From contig DRHD01000271.1 of the NCBI GenBank assembly GCA_011049795.1, positions 1 to 36,633 of the forward strand: DNA of 36,633 nt. The letters are read 5' to 3'. This stretch comes from Porticoccus sp. Its GTDB lineage: Bacteria; Pseudomonadota; Gammaproteobacteria; Pseudomonadales; Porticoccaceae. Shown in pieces: positions 26,369 through 35,646 of the stretch. Position numbers and translations under genes: made by a program. A model generated the notes under the pieces. It was not told the origin of the DNA and made no database searches. It worked only from the letters and a program-made list of their open reading frames with translations. Each line of letters opens with the position of its first letter. Positions within the stretch are counted from its first letter, which is position 1.

Positions 26369-27415
26369 ATGGATCCGAATAAAGAAAAAGCCCTTAAGGC
26401 AGCGCTAGAACAAATCGAGCGTCAGTTCGGTAAAGGAACGGTCATGCGTATGGGTGATCGAGAGCGGGTGGCAATGCCGTGTATCTCTACGGGCTCGTTG
26501 GGGCTGGATGTCGCTTTGGGCATAGGTGGTTTGCCGAAAGGTCGGGTTGTTGAAATCTACGGGCCAGAGTCTTCCGGTAAAACGACACTGACACTTCAGG
26601 TGATTGCTGAAGCACAAAAGGCCGGTGGTACCTGTGCTTTTATCGATGCTGAGCATGCACTGGATCCCATCTATGCAGAAAAACTGGGTGTGAATGTAGA
26701 CGACCTATTGATGTCTCAGCCTGATACGGGTGAGCAGGCGCTGGAAGTCACTGATATGTTGGTACGTTCCGGAACCATTGATGTGCTGGTGATCGACTCG
26801 GTGGCAGCACTGACGCCACGGGCTGAGATAGAAGGTGAAATGGGAGATCATCACGTGGGCTTGCAGGCTCGATTGATGTCTCAGGCACTGCGTAAGTTAA
26901 CGGGCAATATCAAACATGCTAATTGTTTGGTGATCTTTATTAATCAGATTCGTATGAAGATCGGTGTGATGTTCGGTAACCCGGAAACTACCACTGGCGG
27001 TAACGCGTTAAAATTCTATTCATCTGTCCGCTTGGATATTCGTCGTATCGGTGCGGTGAAAGAAGGCGACGAAGTGGTAGGTAATGAAACACGAGTGAAG
27101 GTGGTGAAGAACAAAGTATCTCCACCCTTTAAGCAGTGTGAATTTCAAATTCTTTATGGTCATGGTATTAACCGCTTGGGCGAGGTTGTGGATCTTGGTG
27201 TGAAATGTGGACTGGTAGATAAGTCAGGTGCCTGGTATGCCTACAAGGGTAATAAAATAGGCCAGGGCAAGGCGAATGCCTGCGAATATTTGCGCGAAAA
27301 CCCAGCGGTTGCCGATGAGATTGAACAAAAAATTCGCGCCGAATTAATGCCGGAGCCCCAAAAGAAGGGGGCCGCTGAAGAAACTCCGGTTCAAAAGGAA
27401 GAGGCTGAGGTCTGA
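26369..27415 (+). CDS. recA: Recombinase RecA
   Basis: Strand-exchange recombinase and SOS coprotease. The 348 residues are collinear with E. coli RecA: Walker [10 protein letters not shown] (about 67-75), [15 protein letters not shown] (about 140), loop segments [20 protein letters not shown] and [22 protein letters not shown], and an acidic C-terminus. Nothing is missing. The ATG is preceded by GAATAGAGG. SOS control is shown by the LexA box upstream. A strong terminator follows, so recX is not on the main recA transcript; it lies about 1.9 kb downstream. Confidence 0.99.
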   Translation: MDPNKEKALKAALEQIERQFGKGTVMRMGDRERVAMPCISTGSLGLDVALGIGGLPKGRVVEIYGPESSGKTTLTLQVIAEAQKAGGTCAFIDAEHALDPIYAEKLGVNVDDLLMSQPDTGEQALEVTDMLVRSGTIDVLVIDSVAALTPRAEIEGEMGDHHVGLQARLMSQALRKLTGNIKHANCLVIFINQIRMKIGVMFGNPETTTGGNALKFYSSVRLDIRRIGAVKEGDEVVGNETRVKVVKNKVSPPFKQCEFQILYGHGINRLGEVVDLGVKCGLVDKSGAWYAYKGNKIGQGKANACEYLRENPAVADEIEQKIRAELMPEPQKKGAAEETPVQKEEAEV

Positions 27416-27445
27416 ATAATTTATTGACCTTCAACGTGTTTTGAT

Positions 27446-27478
27446 AAAAAGCCGCACTCCTACAAGTGCGGCTTTTTT
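27446..27478 (+). terminator. Rho-independent terminator of recA
   Basis: GCCGCACT (27451-27458) pairs with AGTGCGGC (27465-27472), with an A5 run before and T6 after. Confidence 0.95.
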
Positions 27479-27572
27479 ATGCGCCGGGTAAACACGGTAT
27501 TTATCAGGGCCGCTTATTATTAATATGATAGTAATACTTGTCAGAGTTTGAGCGAGCTTGGAAAGGGTAGAT

Positions 27573-27602
27573 ATGAACGTTAATGTGAATGTTGGTGGTT
27601 AA
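27573..27602 (+). CDS. Possible 9-codon leader peptide ahead of desaturase gene
   Basis: ATG with a good AAAGGG site upstream encodes MNVNVNVGG, then TAA, a second stop TAG, and immediately the ATG of the desaturase-family gene in the same frame. It could couple translation of the main gene or be a former N-terminus interrupted by stops. Confidence 0.35.
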   Translation: MNVNVNVGG

Positions 27603-27605
27603 TAG

Positions 27606-28382
27606 ATGGCAGAGCTGGTTACCTACAAAAGCTTGATAGTCGCTCTGTTTCTTTTGGTGTTGTTCATTGCTGAACGCTATGCACCGGCTGTCGCCGTGCC
27701 TGAGAAAATTGTCACAGCTCAGCGGATCATGACCAACTTGCTATTGTGGTTTTGTAATAGCCTTCTCTCACCGTTGATCATCTTACCAGTGACGCTCTAT
27801 GCCATAAATTATGGTGTGAGTTGGCGCAGTGATTGGCAGGGGACTTGGATTGGGAGTTGGAGAGGTCTGTTACTTGACTTACTGGTTCTGGATTTATGGA
27901 TTTACTGGTGGCATAGGGCTAATCATCGTATCCCTTTGCTGTGGCGTTTTCACCGGGTGCATCATTTAGACCATTGGCTCGATGTAACATCCTCTGTTCG
28001 ATTCCATTTTGGTGAAGTAATTTTGTCTGCATTGATACGAGCTGTAGTGATTGTCTGCTTGGGAATCCCCTTATTATCAGTCATTATTTTTGAAACCTTG
28101 GTATTGATGAATGCAGGATTTCATCATTCCAATGTACGCCTTCCCACAAGGCTGGAGCAGCCGCTCTCAAAACTGATCATTACCCCGTCTATTCATTGGA
28201 TGCACCACCATGCAGTGCAACAGGATACCGATAGCAATTACGGGGTTTTGTTTAGTTTTTGGGACCGGTTGTTTCGAAGTCAGTCAAAGAACAAACGTAC
28301 TGCTGATATGGAAATAGGGTTAGAGCACAGTAAGGATATGAATCTGCTTAAGTTGATGATTTTACCCTTCAAAAGCCATTAG
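27606..28382 (+). CDS. Sterol desaturase / fatty acid hydroxylase family protein
   Basis: Integral membrane di-iron oxidase that hydroxylates or desaturates a lipid; the substrate is unknown. The 258 residues show about four hydrophobic helices and the metal-binding histidine boxes HRANH (about 101-105), HRVHH (about 115-119), FHHS and HWMHHH (about 198-203). The set is complete. The weak ribosome-binding site (GGTGG) and the leader peptide in the same frame just upstream suggest coupled translation. The gene separates recA from recX, which are usually adjacent in related bacteria. Confidence 0.88.
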   Translation: MAELVTYKSLIVALFLLVLFIAERYAPAVAVPEKIVTAQRIMTNLLLWFCNSLLSPLIILPVTLYAINYGVSWRSDWQGTWIGSWRGLLLDLLVLDLWIYWWHRANHRIPLLWRFHRVHHLDHWLDVTSSVRFHFGEVILSALIRAVVIVCLGIPLLSVIIFETLVLMNAGFHHSNVRLPTRLEQPLSKLIITPSIHWMHHHAVQQDTDSNYGVLFSFWDRLFRSQSKNKRTADMEIGLEHSKDMNLLKLMILPFKSH

Positions 28383-28524
28383 TTCGGGTCTTGTCTTCTT
28401 ATTAGGATAAAAGGAAGATATGGGCACTGATATATAGACACTTAGGCCGAAAGTACGTGTCTAACGAGACGGTATACAGATTTGTAGTAAGTGGTTCTCA
28501 GGTTTTAGCCTAAAGGCATATATT

Positions 28525-29184
28525 ATGGATAATTATCAAGAGCTTATAAGTATTATTGCCCTGACTATGGGCGTGGGTTGGGCAAGTGGCATCAATTTGT
28601 ATGCTGTAGTGCTGGTGTTGGGACTTGCCGGTTCGACAGGCAACATCGATTTGCCACCGGAACTGGCTGTCGTGCAGAACCCTATGGTAATTATGGCTGC
28701 CGGAGTCATGTACTTTGTTGAATTTATTGCGGACAAGGTGCCGGGAGTTGATACCGGCTGGGACATATTACATACATTTATTCGGATACCCGCAGGGGCC
28801 ATGCTGGCTGTAGGTGCCGTGGGTGACGTTACTCCAGCATTGGAAATCGCCGCGGGGTTGATGGGTGGCACTATGGCTGGTGCTAGCCATCTGACCAAGT
28901 TCTCTACTCGTGCTCTTATCAATACCTCACCGGAGCCCTTTAGTAACTGGGTTGCTTCAATTTCTGAAGATGTATTAGTACTCGTCGGCATGTGGGCAAT
29001 GTTCAATCATCCCTGGTTGTTCGTTGGGCTAATGGTCGCATTTTTATTACTGGTCATCTGGTTGCTCCCCAAACTGTGGCGATTACTGAAAGCGATCTTT
29101 ACTAAGTTGGGTGAATGGCTGGGGATTGTAGATAAGCCGAAGCCCGTTGATGAGTTGGCTGGTACGACCATCAAAGAGCAGTGA
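28525..29184 (+). CDS. DUF4126 membrane protein
   Basis: A 219-residue, mostly hydrophobic protein. MGVGWASGINLYAVVLVLGLAG at residues 11-32 is the typical DUF4126 start, followed by a further four to five helices. The tail (about 195-219) is hydrophilic (KPKPVDELAGT). Function unknown. AAAGG eight bases before the ATG is a good ribosome-binding site. It is co-directional with the desaturase-family gene and recX, with gaps of about 140 and 90 bases, so a shared transcript is possible. Confidence 0.8.
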   Translation: MDNYQELISIIALTMGVGWASGINLYAVVLVLGLAGSTGNIDLPPELAVVQNPMVIMAAGVMYFVEFIADKVPGVDTGWDILHTFIRIPAGAMLAVGAVGDVTPALEIAAGLMGGTMAGASHLTKFSTRALINTSPEPFSNWVASISEDVLVLVGMWAMFNHPWLFVGLMVAFLLLVIWLLPKLWRLLKAIFTKLGEWLGIVDKPKPVDELAGTTIKEQ

Positions 29185-29272
29185 TTTTTAGAAAAAAATG
29201 GCCCCTGGCTACCTGCTCTATGACTATATGCTCCAAAATAAGCGCTCCATAAAATAAGTGATCTGCGAACGC

Positions 29273-29785
29273 ATGACTGATACTGAGGCCGATACCGATA
29301 CCGATACCGATACCGATACCGATACCGATACCGATACACGGGATCCACTGCCCATCATCAGACTGCGGGCCATGGATCTTCTGGCTCGCAGAGAGCATTC
29401 CCATCTTGAATTGCACCGAAAGCTGGCCGATAGGTTTCCTGAGCACGTGGATCTTTTGGACCAAGTGCTTGTTGGGTTGCAGCAGGACAACCTTCAATCG
29501 GATGAGCGGTTTGCTGAAGCATTTGTGTCCTATCGAGTACGAAAGGGGCAGGGTCCACATCGTATTAGCATGGAGTTGCAACAAAGAGGCCTAGATCAAC
29601 CTCTTGCAGAACGCGCGGTGGCCGAAAGTGGCGCAGATTGGACTATTTTAGCAGGTGAGGTGATGGCCAAAAAGTATGGAGGTAAACCTTGTAATGACTT
29701 TAGTGAGCGCGCCAAACGCAGCAAATTTCTCCAATACCGTGGGTTCAATACCGATCAGATTTCAGCCTGTTTTAATGATGATTAA
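29273..29785 (+). CDS. recX: Recombination regulator RecX with Asp-Thr repeat N-terminus
   Basis: Binds RecA filaments and limits recombination. From the ATG at 29273 it has 170 residues; a GTG at 29258 would add five. RAMDLLARREHSHLELHRKL, QSDERFAEAFVSYRVRKGQGPHRISMELQQRGL and FLQYRGFNTDQIS are the three helical repeats of RecX. Between the start and the first repeat lie eight Asp-Thr pairs encoded by a GATACC microsatellite; relatives have only 10-15 ordinary residues there. No clear ribosome-binding site is seen. The end overlaps the convergent hydrolase by 14 bases. It is separated from recA by two membrane-protein genes, which is unusual. Confidence 0.92.
   Translation: MTDTEADTDTDTDTDTDTDTDTRDPLPIIRLRAMDLLARREHSHLELHRKLADRFPEHVDLLDQVLVGLQQDNLQSDERFAEAFVSYRVRKGQGPHRISMELQQRGLDQPLAERAVAESGADWTILAGEVMAKKYGGKPCNDFSERAKRSKFLQYRGFNTDQISACFNDD
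29291..29332 (+). repeat. (GATACC)7 microsatellite inside recX
   Basis: Seven perfect head-to-tail copies of a hexanucleotide, followed by GATACA. In-frame, it encodes Asp-Thr repeats. Copy changes would lengthen or shorten RecX by two residues without a frameshift. Confidence 0.95.
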
Positions 29786-30749
29786 AAATTTGAACTAGGC
29801 GGGTATCAGCCCAGCTCTCAAGACGATAGTTTTCAATAAAGCTACAGTGGCCCCCAAATTCTGTGATTTCAACTTTTAGGGCTGGGGGCCTGTGAATTAG
29901 TTCAATATCAGTGACGGGAGCGATGGGGTCATCGTTGCTGGTAATCAGGTAGGCCGGTACAACCAATTGACTCAAACGATCTCCTGTAATCGCGTAGGCA
30001 GCAAAATAGTTTTCTGGTGTGTCGTAGGGCGTGAAGTTGGGCACAAAAAAATCATTGAGCATTCGCAGCGAATCACATTGTGGTAATGCATCCTGATAGC
30101 CTAATTCTGGATAGTAGTTAAGTTTGTATTGTAATGAGCGCCGCCATTTCTGGAAGAAGTGATCATGATAAATGCCACCACTCATCAGCTTATCCATGGC
30201 GTGGGCCGGGTCCACCGGTGGGCAAATTGAAACGGCGCTATTCAACGATAATTCGCCACCTGAATCTGCTGCCATTCTTAAGGTAAAGCTGCCACCAAGA
30301 GAAAAGCCTGCAAGATAGTTATTTTGGTGGGGCTCGGCACGTTGAAAGTCGAGGATGGCCCCGGTCACTTCATGGGTGAGTGTCGAGTTGAAAAGAGCGT
30401 AGTTCAGGTGGTGACTGTTGCCATGATCACGGAGGTTAACCCGCAGCACATTGAAGCCATGCTGCAAAAGCCGGTATGCGGCCGAGAGAATATAGGTTGA
30501 CTCACTGCTGCCCTCCCATCCGTGTAGTAGCACCACGAGCTTTTCATTTTTTCGAGTTGATCGATTAAACGCCGCCAGCAACTTCGTCCCTTTTCCGCCA
30601 TTTAGGAGTAGGAGTTGGGTACGTGCCAGCATGGGCTCACAGCGGTTATTAACCAACCACGATCGAGGGCCGCTGTTGCCTAATATACTTTGCAAGTGGC
30701 AGTTGCGTAGGGCTTTGGGTGGTTCAAAGGCGGGTAGATTGGTATGCAT
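29772..30749 (-). CDS. YheT-like alpha/beta hydrolase
   Basis: A 325-residue alpha/beta-hydrolase of the COG0429 (YheT/ABHD1-like) group; substrate unknown, probably an ester or lipid. The oxyanion-loop motif HGWEGSS (about 76-82), nucleophile-elbow GFSLGG, acid Asp in SNDDPIAP and His in GGHCSF make up a complete triad. RNCHLQSILGNSGPR near the start is the typical YheT opening. It converges on recX with a 14-base overlap of coding ends. It is monocistronic, divergent from the next small gene. Confidence 0.9.
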   Translation of the reverse strand: MHTNLPAFEPPKALRNCHLQSILGNSGPRSWLVNNRCEPMLARTQLLLLNGGKGTKLLAAFNRSTRKNEKLVVLLHGWEGSSESTYILSAAYRLLQHGFNVLRVNLRDHGNSHHLNYALFNSTLTHEVTGAILDFQRAEPHQNNYLAGFSLGGSFTLRMAADSGGELSLNSAVSICPPVDPAHAMDKLMSGGIYHDHFFQKWRRSLQYKLNYYPELGYQDALPQCDSLRMLNDFFVPNFTPYDTPENYFAAYAITGDRLSQLVVPAYLITSNDDPIAPVTDIELIHRPPALKVEITEFGGHCSFIENYRLESWADTRLVQIFNHH

Positions 30750-30888
30750 GTGTTGCTTTGGATTGGTTGGCGCTAGTGGGTTTTTAACAAGAGTTTGACT
30801 TTATCATAGCGCGACCAAAAATATTTGAAGCGAGTAAGGAACAGATAGGCGAATCGGTTATCTAAAGTGGCACAAGTTAACCGGAGAG

Positions 30889-31284
30889 ATGTTGTTGAAG
30901 CCCCTGAGCATTTGGATCATAGCTGTGTTGGCGTTGAGTGTGTCGCAGGTATCTGTATTTGCAGATGAGAATATGCCTGAAGTTATAGCATCAGAATTAC
31001 CGACAGCAGACATCGATCTGAGCGATTGGGGGATTTACAATGGCTGCATCAGTAATAGCCGCATTCTTGACATCAAAGTATTGGATGCCAACACTGCCAT
31101 ACTTGAATTGGTGGATGGTAAAAAAGTAGCGATGCGATTTATGGGTCGCTGTAGAGGTATCAAGCACTACGGCTTTGTATACACTGCTCGTAATAATCAG
31201 TTTTGTGCGCGGACTCATTCGGTGAGGGTGATGGAAACAGGCACTCATTGTCAGGTGGAATCTTTAAAGCCTTATCTGGAGTAA
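30889..31284 (+). CDS. Exported Cys-containing protein, DUF6491-like
   Basis: A 131-residue protein with a signal peptide (about residues 1-25, ending VFA-DE). Four cysteines in the mature part (in NGCISNSR, GRCRGI, QFCARTH and HCQVE) could form two disulphides. A short beta-rich domain with C-x-R and RxxxCxG spacing resembles DUF6491, but I am not sure of the family. ATG 30889 has GGAG only two bases upstream. The TTG codons at 30892 and 30895 have better spacing, so the real start may be a TTG. It is followed by the M23 gene in the same direction, within 60 bases. Confidence 0.7.
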   Translation: MLLKPLSIWIIAVLALSVSQVSVFADENMPEVIASELPTADIDLSDWGIYNGCISNSRILDIKVLDANTAILELVDGKKVAMRFMGRCRGIKHYGFVYTARNNQFCARTHSVRVMETGTHCQVESLKPYLE

Positions 31285-31343
31285 GAGCCGTCTATATATA
31301 CAGAAGAAGAGTAAGACTAACGCTAATACGCGCGGGAGAAGTT

Positions 31344-32201
31344 TTGAATCGTTATCTAATGGCCTTGACCGTTTTGCTGATGGGTTCGCTGGGTGGCCAA
31401 GGAGCTATTGCGCTCGAGCTCACAGGTGCTCTGACTCAGGGTTCCCTGTTGATGGGGCGGGTACCCCCTGGTACGGAAGTGGCGTTGATGAAGCGTCAGA
31501 TCAGCGTTGGAGAGGATGGCCTGTTTGTTTTTGGCCTTGGGCGTAATACCCCCAGTGAAATTGAGCTGACAACCCGTCATGGTGATGGCGAGGTGGAGAC
31601 TCACCTGTTGGCTATTGATCAGCGCGAATATCAGGAGCAGCGTGTGGATGGTGTTCCTCAAAAAACAGTTTCTCCTCCGTCGCCGGAAGTGCTTGAACGT
31701 ATTCTTCGGGAGGCAACACTGGTTAAAAAAGCGAGAGCTGAAGACAACCGTAGTCAGGATTTTTTGTCAGGCTTTGTCAGGCCATTAGAGGGGCCTATAA
31801 CCGGTGTTTACGGTAGCCGCAGAGTTTATAATGGCAAGCCGGGCAGGCCACATTACGGCCTGGATATTGCTGCTCCCAAGGGATCGGATGTCTTTGCCCC
31901 TGCGCCGGGTGTGGTGAGGTTAGTTCACGATGATATGTTTTACTCTGGGGGTACTTTGATTCTAGAGCATGGCCATGGCATCAGTTCTACGTTTATTCAC
32001 CTCAGCGAGGTGCTGGCGGTCTCGGGTCAACGTGTAGACGCAGGAGATTTGATTGCTCGTGTTGGTTCAACGGGTAGAGCGACAGGCCCCCATTTGGACT
32101 GGCGTATTAATTGGTTTGATGTGCGATTGGACCCTGCATTGGTGTTGGAGCATTTTCCTGTGCAAGCTTCTCCCGGCTCTCTCACTAAAACCCACAACTA
32201 A
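31344..32201 (+). CDS. M23-family (LytM) peptidase-like protein, exported
   Basis: Predicted cell-wall hydrolase or regulator. Start TTG at 31344, with GGGAGAA five bases upstream, chosen because it begins a signal peptide (MNRYLMALTVLLMG, ending AIA-LE). The longer open frame overlaps the preceding gene and lacks such a start. The product has 285 residues: a beta-rich N-terminal domain, then LytM. PHYGLDIAAP (His170, Asp174) is intact. The second metal motif, usually H-x-H, reads HLD (250-252), so the last zinc ligand is Asp. That variant with the WFDVRLDP end recurs in this subgroup as I recall; whether it is active is unclear. Co-directional with the DUF6491-like gene. Confidence 0.85.
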   Translation: MNRYLMALTVLLMGSLGGQGAIALELTGALTQGSLLMGRVPPGTEVALMKRQISVGEDGLFVFGLGRNTPSEIELTTRHGDGEVETHLLAIDQREYQEQRVDGVPQKTVSPPSPEVLERILREATLVKKARAEDNRSQDFLSGFVRPLEGPITGVYGSRRVYNGKPGRPHYGLDIAAPKGSDVFAPAPGVVRLVHDDMFYSGGTLILEHGHGISSTFIHLSEVLAVSGQRVDAGDLIARVGSTGRATGPHLDWRINWFDVRLDPALVLEHFPVQASPGSLTKTHN

Positions 32202-32288
32202 AACGACGAGCAAACACGCCAGACGTGGTTTTAGCACCTTCTTTCCCTTAAACTTGCCCCTTTAGAATCTCCTTGATTCGGGGTTGAG

Positions 32289-32483
32289 ATGATTGACAAG
32301 AAGTTGCTAAGTATTTTGGTGTGCCCGGTGAGTAAGGCGCCGCTGGAATACGATAAAGAAAAAGATGAGTTGATATGTCGTGCCAGTGGTTTGGTCTACC
32401 CGATTCGCGATGGTATTCCTGTGATGCTTGAAAGCGAGGCTCGTCCGCTTAGTGCGGATGAAAAACTCGGTCGCGATCACTAG
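32289..32483 (+). CDS. Trm112-family protein (YcaR type)
   Basis: A 64-residue protein. [14 protein letters not shown] and [16 protein letters not shown] are typical of YcaR/Trm112. Only two of four zinc-site cysteines remain (Cys12, Cys30), as in some relatives. In eukaryotes Trm112 activates methyltransferases; in bacteria the role is unclear. It usually lies between lpxK and kdsB, but here it precedes a HIT-family gene by 14 bases. Confidence 0.88.
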   Translation: MIDKKLLSILVCPVSKAPLEYDKEKDELICRASGLVYPIRDGIPVMLESEARPLSADEKLGRDH

Positions 32484-32497
32484 GGGAGAATCAGACC

Positions 32498-32848
32498 ATG
32501 CCAGAAGAAACCCTGTTTACAAAAATCATCAATGGCGAGATCCCGGCCGATATTGTCTATGAGGACGAACACTGCTTCGTTATTAGGGATATAGCCCCCA
32601 AAGCACCTACCCACTTATTGGTTATTCCGCGAAAGCCGATCCCTCGTCTGGTTGATGCGTCGCCAGAGGATAAGGCATTGCTTGGTCACCTGCTGCTTAC
32701 TGTAGGGGATATTGCCAAACAAGTCGGTATCGATGAGGCTTTCCGGGTAGTGATTAATAATGGTGAGTCTGTCGGCCAGACAATATTCCATCTTCACTTG
32801 CACATTCTTGGTAACAAGACATTCTCGGAAGATAGTCTGGGCTTCTGA
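32498..32848 (+). CDS. HIT-family nucleotide phosphoramidase (HinT type)
   Basis: Hydrolyses purine nucleotide phosphoramidates. The 116 residues open with LFTKIINGEIPADIVYEDE, and the histidine triad is GQTIFHLHLHILG (about 97-109), matching HinT. GGAGA eight bases before the ATG is the ribosome-binding site. Adjacent to the Trm112 gene, with alaS downstream. Confidence 0.93.
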   Translation: MPEETLFTKIINGEIPADIVYEDEHCFVIRDIAPKAPTHLLVIPRKPIPRLVDASPEDKALLGHLLLTVGDIAKQVGIDEAFRVVINNGESVGQTIFHLHLHILGNKTFSEDSLGF

Positions 32849-32933
32849 TAACCCACTAACTAGAACGGCATTTGATAGCCATAACGGTATTTTATAAAGA
32901 GGCTTGTGAGCAGGCCGTGGAAGTTGATTATTT

Positions 32934-35549
32934 ATGAAAAGTGCTGAAATACGTGATGCATTCCTGACCTATTTTGAACGTCAGCAACACGCCGTTGTGG
33001 CGAGTAGCAGTCTGGTGCCAGAGAATGATCCGACCCTGTTGTTTACCAATGCAGGCATGGTCCAGTTCAAGGATGTCTTTCTGGGTGGTGAAAAGCGTCA
33101 TTATACTCGTGCTGCATCATCACAACGCTGTGTGCGGGCCGGAGGCAAGCATAATGATCTTGAAAATGTGGGGTACACCGCACGTCACCATACCTTCTTT
33201 GAAATGCTTGGGAACTTCAGCTTTGGTGACTATTTCAAGCGAGATGCTATCAAGTATGCATGGCAGTTTCTCACGGAAGTACTAGGTCTTCCCGAAGAGC
33301 GCCTGTGGGTTACGGTCCATATTTCTGATAAGGAAGCAGCGGATATCTGGTTGAAAGAGTTGGGTGTCAGTCCCGAGCGTTTTTCCCGGTTGGATGAAGA
33401 TAACTTTTGGCAAATGGGTGATACCGGCCCCTGTGGTCCTTGCTCAGAAATTTTCTATGATCATGGTGAAGATGTGCCCGGTGGTCCACCCGGTAGTGAA
33501 AATGATGATCTCGATCGCTATATTGAGATCTGGAATCTGGTGTTTATGCAGTACGAGCGGAGTGCTGATGGGACGATGGAGCCACTGCCGAAGCCTTCGA
33601 TTGATACGGGTATGGGGCTCGAGCGTATCGCGGCCGTGATGCAGGGCGTGCATAGCAACTATGAAATTGACCTGTTCCAGTCGCTGCTAAAAGCCGCCGC
33701 AAAGGCTACGGGAACCAGCGACCTGGAGAACTGTTATCTCGAAAACAAGTCGCTGCGTGTTATTGCCGACCACATTCGTTCTTGCAGCTTCTTGATTGTG
33801 GACGGCGTACTGCCGTCCAATGAAGGCCGGGGCTATGTACTACGACGGATAATTCGTCGTGCTATCCGCCACGGGAACCAGCTGGGTCAAACCCAGGCAT
33901 TTTTCCACACCCTAGTGGCGGCTCTCGTGGCCGAAATGGGTGAAGCCTATCCAGAACTGGCCAAAGCTCAGGCACAAGTTGAAAAAGTGCTATTAGCGGA
34001 AGAGCAGCAATTTGAAAAAACCCTGGATAAGGGGATAACCGTTCTTGATGCAGTCTTGGCTAAATTACAGGGTGATGTGATTCCTGGAGATGTGGTCTTT
34101 ACCCTATACGACACTTATGGCTTCCCCGTTGATCTGACTAACGATATTGCTCGGGAGCGGGGGTTGTCTCTGGACATGCCCGGCTATGAAGAAGCCATGA
34201 ACGCCCAGCGCCAGCGAGCTCGTGCAGCGGGGTCTTTCAAGGTGGACTACACCCAACAGCTTCAATTGGAAGGCAAGACTGGCTTTACGGGCTATGAGAG
34301 CACTTGTGGTACAGGAACTGTTGTTGCTTTGATGAAGGACGGTGATGTTGTGGATACCGTATCTGATGGTGATGAGGCGGTGGTGGTGTTAGATAAAACA
34401 TCTTTCTATGCTGAATCGGGTGGTCAGGTTGGTGACAGTGGATACCTGTGTGCAGCAGAGTCAGAATTTGACGTGCGTGACTGCCAGAAACAGGGGAGTC
34501 ACTTTTTACATATCGGTGTAGTGAGGTCTGGTTCAATCAGTGTTGGTCAGCAGCTTGATACTGAAGTAAAAGCAGAGGTTCGTTTAGCCACAGCCCTTAA
34601 TCACTCAGCAACTCACCTGCTACATTCGGCTTTAAGAGAAATCTTGGGTGATCACGTCACACAGAAAGGCTCATTGGTTGATAGCACACGACTGCGCTTT
34701 GATTTTAGTCATTCAGAAGCCGTAACCCCAGAGCAGTTAAAAGCAGTTGAGCAGCGAGTGAATGCAGAAATTCGCCGTAACTCACTCGTGGAAACCGACC
34801 TTTGTGATATGGAGTCTGCTCAGAAGAAAGGCGCCATGGCGCTGTTCGGAGAGAAATATGGCGATGAGGTTCGTGTACTGACGATGGGTGAGGGCTTCTC
34901 TGTAGAACTCTGTGGCGGCACCCATGCCTCACGAACCGGCGATATTGGTTTGATGCGAATCACCAGCGAGACAGGTATTGCTGCGGGTGTTCGGAGAATT
35001 GAGGCGGTTACTGGTGATCAAGCGTTGGCCTATTTGGATGGCCTTGAGCAACAGTTGGATATCATTAGTCGGGCTCTCAAAGCTAACCGAGCTAATGTGG
35101 CACAGAAAGTAGCTGTGCTTTGTGCCGAATCAAAAGAACTTGAAAAGCAAAATGCTCAATTAAAAGGAAAGTTGGCCAGTTCAACGGGAACTGATTTGGC
35201 GGCACAGGCACGAGATATTCATGGGGTTAAAGTCCTGGTGGCTAGCCTAGACGGTGTAGACCCCAAAGCTTTACGTGATACGGTAGACCAATTAAAGAAC
35301 AAGTTGGGTAGTGCGGTGGTGTTACTGGCCGCTCCAGGTGATGAGAAGGTTGCATTGGTTGCTGGCGTCACCAGTGATGCCACTGACCGAGTAAAAGCCG
35401 GCGAGCTGATGCAATTTGTAGCGTCACAACTGGGTGGGAAAGGTGGCGGTCGTCCCGATATGGCCCAAGGTGGAGGGACAGATGTTGCTGCATTACCCGG
35501 TGCTATTGATTCAGTGTTCGAATGGGTTGAGAAAAAGCTTGGCAGTTAA
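32934..35549 (+). CDS. alaS: Alanyl-tRNA synthetase
   Basis: Charges tRNA-Ala and edits misacylated Ser and Gly. The 871 residues match E. coli AlaS in length. Visible: class II motif 1 region [15 protein letters not shown] (about 37), [22 protein letters not shown]-like motif 3 ([10 protein letters not shown]), editing-domain zinc ligands NHSATHLLH and [13 protein letters not shown], and the C-terminal Gly-rich [15 protein letters not shown]. No domain is missing. It is followed by lysC, the usual neighbour; csrA would be expected next beyond the window. Confidence 0.98.
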   Translation: MKSAEIRDAFLTYFERQQHAVVASSSLVPENDPTLLFTNAGMVQFKDVFLGGEKRHYTRAASSQRCVRAGGKHNDLENVGYTARHHTFFEMLGNFSFGDYFKRDAIKYAWQFLTEVLGLPEERLWVTVHISDKEAADIWLKELGVSPERFSRLDEDNFWQMGDTGPCGPCSEIFYDHGEDVPGGPPGSENDDLDRYIEIWNLVFMQYERSADGTMEPLPKPSIDTGMGLERIAAVMQGVHSNYEIDLFQSLLKAAAKATGTSDLENCYLENKSLRVIADHIRSCSFLIVDGVLPSNEGRGYVLRRIIRRAIRHGNQLGQTQAFFHTLVAALVAEMGEAYPELAKAQAQVEKVLLAEEQQFEKTLDKGITVLDAVLAKLQGDVIPGDVVFTLYDTYGFPVDLTNDIARERGLSLDMPGYEEAMNAQRQRARAAGSFKVDYTQQLQLEGKTGFTGYESTCGTGTVVALMKDGDVVDTVSDGDEAVVVLDKTSFYAESGGQVGDSGYLCAAESEFDVRDCQKQGSHFLHIGVVRSGSISVGQQLDTEVKAEVRLATALNHSATHLLHSALREILGDHVTQKGSLVDSTRLRFDFSHSEAVTPEQLKAVEQRVNAEIRRNSLVETDLCDMESAQKKGAMALFGEKYGDEVRVLTMGEGFSVELCGGTHASRTGDIGLMRITSETGIAAGVRRIEAVTGDQALAYLDGLEQQLDIISRALKANRANVAQKVAVLCAESKELEKQNAQLKGKLASSTGTDLAAQARDIHGVKVLVASLDGVDPKALRDTVDQLKNKLGSAVVLLAAPGDEKVALVAGVTSDATDRVKAGELMQFVASQLGGKGGGRPDMAQGGGTDVAALPGAIDSVFEWVEKKLGS

Positions 35550-35646
35550 TGGTTGAAGGGCGTCTTGTGCGGTACTTTGTCCTTAATGTGGGCTTGTTGT
35601 TCTTAACTTTTTAAGTCATTTGGTGTTTAATTGCCAGCCACTTTTA

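Noticed and set aside
29291..29332. CRISPR array
   Set aside because: Repeats are six bases, directly abutting, without spacers; it is a coding microsatellite.
29007..29584. Minus-strand frames with Tyr-Arg, Ile-Gly or Ser-Val repeats over the GATACC array
   Set aside because: They are the reverse readings of the microsatellite in recX; recX homology fixes the coding strand.
31203..31343. Longer N-terminus of the M23 protein
   Set aside because: It overlaps the preceding gene, has no ribosome-binding site, and would bury the signal peptide that begins at the TTG at 31344.
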